Shown piece after piece: positions 25,478 to 33,402 of a DNA stretch of 64,000 bases. The DNA lies in NCBI GenBank assembly GCA_963803115.1, contig CAWDLN010000022.1:186001-250000 (forward strand), in the 5' to 3' direction. Source of the DNA: DATBGZ01 sp963803115. Its GTDB lineage: Bacteria; Actinomycetota; Actinomycetes; Mycobacteriales; Micromonosporaceae. The translations under genes and the position numbers were made by a program. Position 1 is the first letter of the stretch; each line of letters begins with the position of its first letter. The notes below the pieces were generated by a model. That model worked only from the letters and a program-made list of their open reading frames with translations, made no database searches and had not been told where the DNA came from.

Positions 25478-26242
25478 TCAGCGCCCGAGCCAGCCGCCGT
25501 CGACCGGCAAGATCGCGCCATGAACGTAATCCGCCGCTCGTGAGGCGAGGAAGACCGTCGCGCCACCAAGGTCGGCGGGCTGTCCCCACCGTCCGGCCGG
25601 AATTCGGCCGACGATGCCGGCGTTCCGATCCGGATCGTCCTGCAAGGGCTGGGTGTTGTCGGTGGCGATGTAGCCGGGCGCGATCGCGTTGACGTTGACG
25701 CCGCGGCTGGCCCATTCGTTGGCCAGTGCCCGCGTCACTCCGGCGATGCCAGACTTTGCCGCCGCGTAGGACACGACATTGACGCCGCCCTGGAAGCTCA
25801 GCATGGACGCGGTAAAGATGATCTTTCCATAGCCGCGCGCGACCATTCGGCGGCCGATCTCGCGGGCGAGGATGAAGGGAGCCGTCAGGTCCACGCCCAG
25901 CACATGGTGCCAGTCACCGTCGCCGTGCTCGGCGGCCGGTGCGCGCCGAATCGTGCCGGCGTTATTGACGAGGATGTCCACCGGACGCGACTGTTCGGCA
26001 AGGTCGCGGCCGAGTGTCCGGACCATCGCTTCATCGGACAGGTCGGCTGGCCGGGCGACAAAGGAACGACCGTGTGCCTCTACGCGGCGTTGGGCCTCAC
26101 TGCCCAACCGCTCGAGGGATGCGCTGACGCCGATTATGTCCGCGCCGGCGGCTGCCAGAGCCTCCGCCATCGCGAGGCCGATTCCGCGGCGGCAACCCGT
26201 CACCACGGCGATTAGTCCCGTGAGGTCGAACGGCGATTGCAT
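25478..26242 (-). CDS. KduD-like SDR dehydrogenase of 2-keto-3-deoxy sugar acids
   Basis: Short-chain dehydrogenase of 254 aa. Cofactor motif VVTGCRRGIGLAMAEAL, NNAG at about residue 90, catalytic Ser and Tyr-x-x-x-Lys in TASMLSFQGGVNVVSYAAAK, and the late APGYIATDNTQ. The GCRRGIG form and length match KduD-type (2-deoxy-gluconate/keto-deoxy acid) dehydrogenases. In non-phosphorylative L-fucose degradation an SDR oxidises 2-keto-3-deoxy-L-fuconate, which would fit here. ATG at 26242 follows GAAAGG, 15 bases after the lactonase-like gene; the longer upstream frame overlaps that gene. Confidence 0.87.
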   Translation of the reverse strand: MQSPFDLTGLIAVVTGCRRGIGLAMAEALAAAGADIIGVSASLERLGSEAQRRVEAHGRSFVARPADLSDEAMVRTLGRDLAEQSRPVDILVNNAGTIRRAPAAEHGDGDWHHVLGVDLTAPFILAREIGRRMVARGYGKIIFTASMLSFQGGVNVVSYAAAKSGIAGVTRALANEWASRGVNVNAIAPGYIATDNTQPLQDDPDRNAGIVGRIPAGRWGQPADLGGATVFLASRAADYVHGAILPVDGGWLGR

Positions 26243-26256
26243 GTGATGCCTTTCGC

Positions 26257-27120
26257 TCAGGTGAGTCGGTAGACGCGCTCGGCGGTGCCGGAGAGGATGG
26301 CCGCCCGGGCGGCCGAGGAAAGATCGGCGATGCCGGCCTCGACGAAATCCCGCCACCGCTCGTACGACGTGGCGACGGTGGCGACCGGCCAGTCGCTCCC
26401 AAACAGACATCGGTCAGGCCCGAACACCTCGATCGCGTGGAGCAGGTAGGGCCTTAGATCATTGTCGCGCCAGCCGGCATGGTCGGCCTCGGTCGTGAGT
26501 CCTGATAGCTTCGCCACGACATTCGTTCGGCGAGCCAGGGCCGCAACATCGGCGAACCACGCATGGCTGCGCTGTGGCTGTGCACTGCGCCCGTGCGTTC
26601 GTATGTCCGGCTTTCCGAGGTGGTCGAGAACGACGACAGTTGGCGTTCGGTCCACAAGCTCGATGAGCTCGCGGAGCTGATGCTCGCGAACGCAGGCGTC
26701 GAAAGGAAGGTCAAACTCAGCCAGCCCACTGACTCCCGCGACAAACGCGCTCGCGGATAGAAAACCTGCCGGCTCGTCCTGCACGTTGCGACGTACGCCA
26801 ACCACAATCCGCTTACGTCCGGCGAGATGCGGCGCCAAGCCGATGAGGGCCTGGGGCCCCAGCTCGAGAGGGGCCTGCGCAACCATGCCACGGATCACCG
26901 ACCAACCAGCCGCCAGAGACTCGACCCATGCGACCTCAGCGAGCGCTTGTTGAGGGCTACAGCCAGCTTCGACGACGACAAGTCCAGCCAAGCCACGGGC
27001 GTTCGGGTCAAGCTCGGCTAGTCCGTGTGGTCCATCGAGGACCGGTACGGTGGCGAGCCACGGGTACTCCAGCCTCGCCGGATCCCAGACGTGAACATGG
27101 CTGTCGAGGATGTGACTCAC
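26257..27120 (-). CDS. Amidohydrolase, probable L-fuconolactone-type lactonase
   Basis: COG3618 amidohydrolase of 287 aa, the group that contains L-fucono- and L-rhamnono-lactonases. Metal-site motifs: HILDSHVHVWDPARLEYPWL at the N-terminus, VVVLDHLGKPDI, VAKLSGLTTEADHAGW and the C-terminal aspartate in CLFGSDWPVATV. It hydrolyses a sugar lactone to the acid that the fuconate dehydratase-like enzyme would dehydrate. It is the first gene of the lactonase-SDR pair transcribed leftward, with a FadR-type operator about 83 bases upstream (27203-27213). Confidence 0.88.
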   Translation of the reverse strand: MSHILDSHVHVWDPARLEYPWLATVPVLDGPHGLAELDPNARGLAGLVVVEAGCSPQQALAEVAWVESLAAGWSVIRGMVAQAPLELGPQALIGLAPHLAGRKRIVVGVRRNVQDEPAGFLSASAFVAGVSGLAEFDLPFDACVREHQLRELIELVDRTPTVVVLDHLGKPDIRTHGRSAQPQRSHAWFADVAALARRTNVVAKLSGLTTEADHAGWRDNDLRPYLLHAIEVFGPDRCLFGSDWPVATVATSYERWRDFVEAGIADLSSAARAAILSGTAERVYRLT

Positions 27121-27202
27121 TGTGTCCGTCCGAATTGGACCTCGCGGGCGGGTGTCTGTATTTGATCCCGGAGCTGAGCGCCGTATGGCTGATCTCGAGC
27201 GG

Positions 27203-27213
27203 ACATCAGATGT
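27203..27213. promoter_or_regulatory. FadR-type operator in the divergent lactonase/regulator region
   Basis: ACATCAGATGT, a perfect 5+1+5 palindrome within GGACATCAGATGTTTA. It lies between the divergently transcribed lactonase (start 27120) and regulator (start 27384) genes and is identical in core to the site at 28194-28204. Confidence 0.75.
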
Positions 27214-27383
27214 TTATAGCCGTCGTCCGGCGGGTTGTCCATCTTCTGCGCCAGGACGCCCGACCATGAGAGGCTAGCTGTCTGATGTATTGTGGCGGTG
27301 CACGCCGTACTGGTGCGGCGGCCTGCCCGGTCCTAAGGCCCGTTGCCTCGGTACCGGGAGTCCAAGCGCGACGAGGAGCACGG

Positions 27384-28064
27384 ATGGCGCTTACTGACGA
27401 AGCCATCACCAAACTCCGCAACATGATCCAGTCCGGCGAGCTCCCGCCGGGCTCGCGCCTGCCGTCCGAGAACCAGCTTGCGACTCAGATGGGGTTGTCC
27501 CGCAGCGGCGTGCGCGAGGCCGTCAAGGTGCTCGAGTCCGCCCGCGTTCTCGAGGTGCGGCGCGGTGACGGCACTTTCGTGACGAGCCTCGCTCCAAAGC
27601 TGCTGCTCGAGGGCGTCGGCTTCGCGGTCGAGCTGCTGCAGGGTGACACGCTGCTTGAGGTGATGGAGGTCCGCCGCTTGCTCGAGCCGGCCGCCACCGG
27701 CATCGCCGCGTTACGTATCAGCGAAGCTGAGCTGGACGAGGTAGCTCACCTGCTCGAGCGAATGCGCAAAGCGCGCGACGACGCGGAAGAGCTCATGCAA
27801 GCGGACGTCGCCTTCCATCGTGCCGTCATCTCTTCGACCGGAAACGAGACGCTGACCTCCCTGTTGGATGGCCTGAGCGGACGCACGGTCCGCGCTCGAG
27901 TCTGGCGCGGACTCGTTGAGGGCAACGTCACGCAGGCAACTCTCGACGAACATCAGGCGATCTACCTCGCCCTGCGAGCGCGCGATCCGTTCCTTGCCAC
28001 ATCGGCCGCCCTGATCCACGTCAACACGTCGGAGTCCTGGCTGCGGGCGCTGCTGCGGTCCTGA
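27384..28064 (+). CDS. FadR-subfamily GntR regulator of the deoxysugar pathway
   Basis: GntR-family repressor of 226 aa. The N-terminal winged helix reads LRNMIQSGELPPGSRLPSEN and SRSGVREAVKVLESARVLEV, followed by RRGDGTFVTS; the C-terminal FCD ligand domain has the metal-binding pattern LEVMEVRRLLEP, DVAFHRAVISSTGNETL and LDEHQAIYLAL. ATG at 27384 follows GAGGAG. Palindromes with the same core lie before this gene, right after its stop, before the dehydratase and before the CUT2 operon, so it probably represses all four units and responds to a pathway intermediate. Confidence 0.92.
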   Translation: MALTDEAITKLRNMIQSGELPPGSRLPSENQLATQMGLSRSGVREAVKVLESARVLEVRRGDGTFVTSLAPKLLLEGVGFAVELLQGDTLLEVMEVRRLLEPAATGIAALRISEAELDEVAHLLERMRKARDDAEELMQADVAFHRAVISSTGNETLTSLLDGLSGRTVRARVWRGLVEGNVTQATLDEHQAIYLALRARDPFLATSAALIHVNTSESWLRALLRS

Positions 28065-28074
28065 GATTTCCAAC

Positions 28075-28085
28075 ACATCATATGT
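28075..28085. promoter_or_regulatory. FadR-type operator after the regulator gene
   Basis: ACATCATATGT, 10 bases after the regulator's stop codon, within ACACATCATATGTCTC. It lies about 120 bases upstream of the dehydratase promoter operator and could support looping between the two sites. Confidence 0.6.
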
Positions 28086-28159
28086 CTCATCGGCTTTCGG
28101 CGAGTACCAGCAACGTGCCATCTAGACGATTTGGCTTTGTGTAAGACAACTCCGCAGGC

Positions 28160-28204
28160 TAGACAACTGGGCCGTCCGTCGACTATAAAGCAGACATCAG
28201 ATGT
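28160..28204 (+). promoter_or_regulatory. Promoter overlapped by FadR-type operator for the dehydratase operon
   Basis: A sigma-70-like promoter is readable: TAGACA (28160-28165), 18 bases, TATAAA (28184-28189). The operator ACATCAGATGT (28194-28204) covers the expected start of transcription, a classic repressor position. The leader to the dehydratase start would be about 85 bases. Confidence 0.65.
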
Positions 28205-28282
28205 AAGCGGAGATCTTAGGACTCCCAGTGCGGGGACGTCCCACCTCTGTTGCGGCCCGTGCCCTCGCGGAAGGCTCGACCA

Positions 28283-29608
28283 TTGACTGAGCTGATTGCT
28301 TCGTTGGACACGCACGACGTCCGGTTCCCGACGTCGCGCCACCTCGACGGGTCTGACGCGATGAACCCATTCCCGGACTATTCGGCGGCCTACGTGGTCG
28401 TACGAACCAGTGAGGGACGGGAAGGGTACGGGCTGGCGTTCACCGTCGGGCGTGGCAACGATGTCCAGGTTGCCGCGATCCAGGCACTCGCGCCGCTGAT
28501 CGTCGGCCGTCGCGTGGACGATCTGCTCGGTGACATGGCAGCGTTGTCGCGCCTCATGACCGGGGATAGCCAGCTGCGGTGGTTGGGCCCGGAGAAGGGC
28601 GTCATCCACATGGCGGCCTCGGCCATCTTGAACGCTTTTTGGGACCTCGCCGCCCGGGCCGCCGCCAAGCCATTGTGGCAGCACCTGGCCGACCTCACCC
28701 CGGAACAGGTCGTCGCGCTCGTCGACTTCCGGTACTTGCGGGACGCCTTGACGGAGCAGGAGGCGCTCGACATGCTGCACGCGGCGCGGGTCGGCAGACC
28801 GGAGCGCGAGACGCGCCTGCTTGAACATGGCTATCCCGCCTACACCACGACACCGGGCTGGCTCGGCTACGACGACGACAAGCTCGCGAGTCTGTCCACA
28901 ATGGCGGTTAACCAAGGATTCAGGCTGATAAAGCTTAAAGTCGGAGCGAACCTCGATGATGACGTCCGTCGTTTGGCGATTGCACGAGCGGCGGTCGGTG
29001 CGGACGTTGCGATCGCGGTAGACGCCAACCAAATATGGGGGGTTGCCGAAGCGATCGAGTGGATTGGACGCCTCCGACCCTACAGTCCATATTGGATCGA
29101 AGAGCCAACCTTCCCCGACGATGTACTCGGACATGCGGCCGTCCGGCGGGCGATCGCGCCGATCAAGGTGGCGACCGGCGAGCACGCAGCGAACGCAGTC
29201 ATATTCAAGCAGTTGTTGCAGGCAGGCGCAGTCGACGTAGTGCAGATCGACGCCTGCCGAGTCGGCGGGGTAAACGAGAACATCGCCATCATGCTGCTCG
29301 CCGCAAAGTATCGCGTTCCGGTATGCCCCCATGCCGGCGGGGTAGGCCTATGCGAGATGGTCCAGCACCTCGCGATGTTCGACTACCTCGCGATCAGCGG
29401 TACTCTAGAGGGCCGGATGGTCGAATACGTCGACCACCTTCACGAGCACTTCGTCAATCCCGCCCGCATCTTGCAGGGCCACTACGTGGCGCCTCGAGCG
29501 CCCGGCGCTGGTGCACAGATGCACCCGGCCTCGGTGAGCGAGTTCCTCTATCCGGACGGTCCACAGTGGAAGAGCAGACTCGTCCCCCCTCAACCAGTCG
29601 CGAGATGA
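28283..29608 (+). CDS. L-fuconate dehydratase-type enolase-superfamily enzyme
   Basis: Dehydrates L-fuconate (or a close 6-deoxy sugar acid) to the 2-keto-3-deoxy acid. Diagnostic segments: VRFPTSRHLDGSDAMNPFPD near the N-terminus, KLKVG with the KxK acid/base lysines, metal ligands in AVDANQIWG, YWIEEPTFPDD and GEHAAN, CRVGGVNEN, and the histidine loop in VCPHAGGVGLCEMVQHLA. A TTG start at 28283, seven bases after GGAAGG, gives 441 aa, the usual length of this family; the frame opens at another TTG at 28250. It begins an operon with the zinc dehydrogenase (ATGA overlap), under the FadR-type operator at 28194. Confidence 0.92.
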   Translation: MTELIASLDTHDVRFPTSRHLDGSDAMNPFPDYSAAYVVVRTSEGREGYGLAFTVGRGNDVQVAAIQALAPLIVGRRVDDLLGDMAALSRLMTGDSQLRWLGPEKGVIHMAASAILNAFWDLAARAAAKPLWQHLADLTPEQVVALVDFRYLRDALTEQEALDMLHAARVGRPERETRLLEHGYPAYTTTPGWLGYDDDKLASLSTMAVNQGFRLIKLKVGANLDDDVRRLAIARAAVGADVAIAVDANQIWGVAEAIEWIGRLRPYSPYWIEEPTFPDDVLGHAAVRRAIAPIKVATGEHAANAVIFKQLLQAGAVDVVQIDACRVGGVNENIAIMLLAAKYRVPVCPHAGGVGLCEMVQHLAMFDYLAISGTLEGRMVEYVDHLHEHFVNPARILQGHYVAPRAPGAGAQMHPASVSEFLYPDGPQWKSRLVPPQPVAR

Positions 29609-30642
29609 GCGCACCGCGAAGCGCCAGATACGTCGGCGACCAGTCCCTCCTTGTCGGCGACGGCGAAGTAGTAACGCCCCGTGAGGGTGAAGTCCGCCTC
29701 GATGTGGCTTACACGGGGATCTGCGGCACCGACCTCCACATCCTGCACGGCGCCATGGACCACCGGGTGCGCCGGCCGGCGGTGATCGGGCACGAGATGT
29801 CCGGGCGCATTGCCGAGCTCGGCCCTGAAGTCCACGGATGGGCGATCGGCGACAGGGTCACCGTCATGCCACTGGAATGGTGCGGGACCTGCCCGGCGTG
29901 TCAACGAGGATACAGCCACATCTGCCAGCGGTTGACCTTCGTTGGCATCGACGCGCCTGGTTCGATGCAGAGCTCCTGGACGGTGCCAGCTAGGTTGCTC
30001 GTCCGGCTGCCCGACGGTCTCGCTCTGGAGCACGCTGCGCTGGCTGAGCCGACCGCAGTGGCGGTGCACGACGTACGCCGGGCCAACCTCGTGGCCGGCG
30101 AGAAGGTCGTGGTCGTCGGAGCCGGCCCGGTCGGCATGCTGGTGGGTCTCGTCAGCCGCACGGTCGGGGCCGACGTCCTGCTGCTCGAGGTTAGCGCCGA
30201 GCGCCGCAAAGTTGCCGCGAAGATCGGGCTCACTGTGCTCGATCCAGCCCGGATCGACCCCGGGGCGTACGTCGAAGAGTGGACTGACAACGCTGGCGCC
30301 GATGTGGCCTTTGAGGTTTCGGGATCCGCAGCTGGCGTGGACGTCGCCACGCAGGTGCTCGGGGTCCGTGGTCGCCTGGTCGTGGTCGGAATCCATTCCA
30401 CGCCGCGAGAGATTGATCTGTTTCGGCTGTTCTGGCGTGAGCTGACCATTCTCGGTGCCCGGGTCTATCAGCGACCCGACTTTGAACGAGCAATGCAACT
30501 GCTGCGCGGCGGCGAGATCCCAGCCGACGCGCTCATTTCGCGGGTCGTCCCACTCGACCATGTCGCCGAGGCTTTCGATGCGCTCACCCAAGGATCCGTC
30601 GTGAAGGTTCTGGTTGATTGCCGGCCGGATGCAACCAGTTGA
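29605..30642 (+). CDS. Zinc-dependent medium-chain dehydrogenase (threonine dehydrogenase-like)
   Basis: NAD(P)-dependent zinc alcohol dehydrogenase of 345 aa. Catalytic zinc ligands lie in TGICGTDLHILHG and VIGHEMSGRI; the structural zinc loop is the three-cysteine WCGTCPACQRGYSHIC; the Rossmann motif is VVVGAGPVGMLVGLVS. Start ATG overlaps the dehydratase stop (ATGA). In the pathway it could oxidise the sugar to its lactone, or the 2-keto-3-deoxy acid or its aldehyde/lactaldehyde product; sequence alone does not decide. Confidence 0.9.
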   Translation: MSAPRSARYVGDQSLLVGDGEVVTPREGEVRLDVAYTGICGTDLHILHGAMDHRVRRPAVIGHEMSGRIAELGPEVHGWAIGDRVTVMPLEWCGTCPACQRGYSHICQRLTFVGIDAPGSMQSSWTVPARLLVRLPDGLALEHAALAEPTAVAVHDVRRANLVAGEKVVVVGAGPVGMLVGLVSRTVGADVLLLEVSAERRKVAAKIGLTVLDPARIDPGAYVEEWTDNAGADVAFEVSGSAAGVDVATQVLGVRGRLVVVGIHSTPREIDLFRLFWRELTILGARVYQRPDFERAMQLLRGGEIPADALISRVVPLDHVAEAFDALTQGSVVKVLVDCRPDATS

Positions 30643-30803
30643 CTCCTTTGCAAATCGCGTGTTGCAGATTCCGCAATGCCGCAACGGATGGGCCGGCAAG
30701 CTCGGGAGGCAAGTTCGGGCAGAACGAACCTCGCAAAGCGACAAGGCATTTCACCTGGCGTTCTTGTTCGACGCATACCTCGCCGATAGCGGTATGGATT
30801 GGA

Positions 30804-31730
30804 TCAGGGCTCTGGTGGTCCGGTTCGCGATGAGCCGTTCAGCACGGGGGCGACGAGCGTTTCGATCTCACCAACCAGGCCGTCGTTAAGGGGTTGTGCG
30901 ATCCATTGGACGTTGCGGGACACCTTGGCAACGGTCTCTGAACCCACGACGGTGGTGGCGAACTGCGTCGGTTGGACGGCGAATTGAAGGGCGACCTGCG
31001 CCACATTCGCGCCGCGGCGACGGCAGAGCGCCGCCACCTGGCGCGCACACTCCCGCAACGCCGCAGGGGCCGGATGCCAGTCAGGAGGCTCGTTGCCCGT
31101 AAGGAGACCCATGGCGAGCGGTGCGGCGTTGATGACGGCTGTACCTCGTTCGTGAAACCTTGGCACCCAGCCCAGCAGCGCCCGGTCAAGGAGCGTGTAC
31201 CGGCAATACGAGAGCACGCTGTCGAGATGTACCTGGTCGGCGATTGCTGCCAAGGCCTCCAACGGATACCCCGTCACACCGATGAACCGAACCTTCCCCG
31301 CGTCGCGTAGTCGTTCCAGCATGGGGATAGCTTCTTCGACCACTTGCTGCGGGTCGGCCAATTCAATATCGTGACACTGAATCACATCGATGTGTCCGGT
31401 GCCGAGGCGAAGCAGACTCTCGTCGACACTGCGGATGACACGCTTGGCGGAGAAATCAATGTCGTCTTGGCCGTACCGGCCAACTTTCGTGCCGAGGATG
31501 TAACGCTCGCGGTCGATGCCGCGCAGGGCCCGGCCGAGGACGGCTTCCGCTCTTGTCGCGCCGTAGAACGGGGCCACGTCGATGAAATTTATGCCGAGAT
31601 CGAGCGCGGTGTGCACCGAGTAGATCGCCTCTGGTAGGTCCACGCGACCGTAGACATCGCCGAGTGGGGAGGCGCCGTAGCCGAGCACGGACACGCTCAA
31701 GCCCGTGCTTCCGAGTGGTCGGAATTTCAT
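30804..31730 (-). CDS. Aldo/keto reductase, probable L-fucose/galactose-type 1-dehydrogenase
   Basis: AKR of 308 aa beginning MKFRPLGSTGLSVSVLGYGA. Catalytic tetrad candidates: Asp in NFIDVAPFYG, Tyr in APFYGATRAE, Lys in ILGTKVGRYG and His in IDVIQCHDIE. AKRs of this shape oxidise L-fucose, D-arabinose or L-galactose at C1 and would supply the lactone for the lactonase-like enzyme. ATG at 31730. It is transcribed leftward, 51 bases after the enolase-superfamily gene at 31781-32953, and converges with the zinc dehydrogenase. A degenerate N-terminal copy lies at 11400-11568. Confidence 0.9.
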   Translation of the reverse strand: MKFRPLGSTGLSVSVLGYGASPLGDVYGRVDLPEAIYSVHTALDLGINFIDVAPFYGATRAEAVLGRALRGIDRERYILGTKVGRYGQDDIDFSAKRVIRSVDESLLRLGTGHIDVIQCHDIELADPQQVVEEAIPMLERLRDAGKVRFIGVTGYPLEALAAIADQVHLDSVLSYCRYTLLDRALLGWVPRFHERGTAVINAAPLAMGLLTGNEPPDWHPAPAALRECARQVAALCRRRGANVAQVALQFAVQPTQFATTVVGSETVAKVSRNVQWIAQPLNDGLVGEIETLVAPVLNGSSRTGPPEP

Positions 31731-31780
31731 TGTGGTTCCGTCTGCCTCCGTGTTCTGGTGGCGTCGGTTGTCGGCGGCAG

Positions 31781-32953
31781 TCAGTGGGCCTCGCCCCTGG
31801 TGGGTTGCGGGACGAGCCGGCGCCCGGCGTGCTCCGGCCGCACGTGCGGGCCGCGGGACACCTCGACGCTCGACAGCCGTGCGCTGGCGCCGATCGCCGC
31901 GATCGCCGTCTCGTCCACCCGGATGCCGAGCCCGGGCGAGTCGCCCAGGACGTAGCCGCCGTCCTCGATGCGCAGATCCACGGTCAGCCCGAGCGGCGGC
32001 GTCAGGTCCTGCAGCTCGGCCACGATGTGGTTGGGCACCGAGGTCGCGGCGTGCAGCAGCCCGATCGGGGTGGTGCCGATGGGACTCACCGGCAGGTCGT
32101 GGGCGTGTGCGAGCGCGGCCACCCGCAGGAAATGGGTCACGCCCCAGACCGATGCCGTCTGCACGATGTCGACGGCGCCCGCCGCCAGCAGCGGGCGGTA
32201 CTGCTCCAGCCCGGTGAGGTTCTCGCCGGTGGCGACGGATGCGCGGATGCCCCGGCCCACGGCGGCCAGGCCCTCGGCGTCCCACCGGCGGACCGGCTCC
32301 TCGACCCAGGTCAGGTCGAGGGTCCGCTCCAGCTCGGCGACGTGACGCACCGCCTGCTTGCGGGTCCAGGACTCGTTGGCGTCCAGCATGAGGCCGGGAC
32401 GGAGCCACCGCGGGCGTCCGCGAGCACATCGCGGACCAGGGCCAGCCGGTGCCGGTCCTGCTCGACGTCGAGGCCGCCCTTGAGCTTGGCGGCGCGCAGC
32501 CCGTGGGCCGCGTACTGCTGGTATACGGCTACCAGATGCTCGTCGTCGAGACCGATGTCGAGCCCGGAGGCGTACGCGGGGACGATCCGCTCCCGGCCGC
32601 CGAGGAGCCGCCACAACGGCTCACCGGCCAGGGTGGCCTTGATGTCCCACAGGGCCGTGTCCAGCGCACCGATGGTGCCGAACACCGCTCCGGCGTGGCC
32701 GGCCTTGAAGGTGTGCCGCAGCATCCGGTCGTAGAGCGCGGTGACGGCGCGCGGATCCTCCCCCTCGATCGCGGCGAAGAGCGGTCTCGGCCTCAACGTG
32801 CGACCCCATGCCGACCCCGGTGACGCCTTCGTCGGTGTCGACCAGGACGATCGGCACTGGGGTCGACCCGCTGGTGAAGACGCCGTTGGCGTCGCCGACC
32901 GGCCGCCCCCAGTCCTGGACGGTCGTCAGCATGCGAAGTCCGGTGATCCGCAT
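31781..32953 (-). pseudogene. Second enolase-superfamily sugar-acid dehydratase, frameshifted
   Basis: Mandelate racemase/enolase fold protein broken into three frames. Segment one: MRITGLRMLTTVQDWGRPVG to GMGSHVEAET. Segment two (shift near 32790): LFAAIEGEDPRAVTALYDRM to RDVLADA, including AAKLKGGLD. Segment three (shift near 32405): LRPGLMLDANESWTRKQAV, metal ligands in LMLDANESW, LTWVEEPV and VATGENLTG, and the C-terminus VSRGPHVRPEHAG. Otherwise complete (about 390 codons). It is only moderately similar to the FucD-like enzyme at 28283, so it probably serves a different sugar acid. Start ATG 32953; operator-like palindromes lie 72-97 bases upstream. Confidence 0.82.
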
Positions 32954-33402
32954 GTCAGCGCTTCCTCGGCGCCCGCGCTGACGCCGATCGGCAGATCCTT
33001 CGCAATTCGGCCTCCTAACCGGATCTCATATTAGTTCCATCTCATATGAGCCCCTCTACGCATGTATCGAGGGACACAGTGTAGGAGCTCTGTTCGGCGC
33101 GTTCGAATCACCCCAAGAGTCGGCAACCGTGCAGGTAGTCGGCTCATCGGAATGAGCGGCTCAGCGCCGGCGGCCCTTCCCGCGGCATGACAATATGTAC
33201 GTATCTATCTTGGTAACGAGATGATAAATAGATCAGCTCAATGCCTTGACGGCTGTGGCCAACTGAGCGACTAATGAGTCCAACACACTGCCGGCTACCG
33301 TGCGTGCTTGGAGAGACCGGCGAGGCTCCTCGGACAACCAGTCCGCTCGCTTGGTCGTCGACGCTGCCCACCTTGCAGCGATCGTGTGGCTGAGAGGAGA
33401 GG
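32954..33402. promoter_or_regulatory. Divergent promoter region of the second sugar unit
   Basis: This 449-base gap holds no credible gene. It contains two adjacent sites, CTCATATTAG (33025-33034) and the perfect palindrome CTCATATGAG (33041-33050), 16 bases apart, and an AT-rich stretch at 33190-33240 suited to a promoter for the binding-protein gene. The sites are plausible operators for the FadR-type protein encoded at 36647-37433. Confidence 0.55.

Noticed and set aside
27962..29332. 456-residue minus-strand frame over the fuconate dehydratase
   Set aside because: Antisense shadow of a gene with complete enolase-superfamily motifs.
29035..29604. Upstream extension of the zinc dehydrogenase frame
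   Set aside because: It overlaps the dehydratase coding sequence and has shadow-frame composition; the ATG at 29605 overlaps the dehydratase stop as is normal in this window.
30804..32429. 541-residue open frame extending upstream of the aldo/keto reductase
   Set aside because: The first 230 residues are a low-complexity Arg/Gly/Ala read-through over the frameshifted dehydratase gene. The real start is the ATG at 31730.
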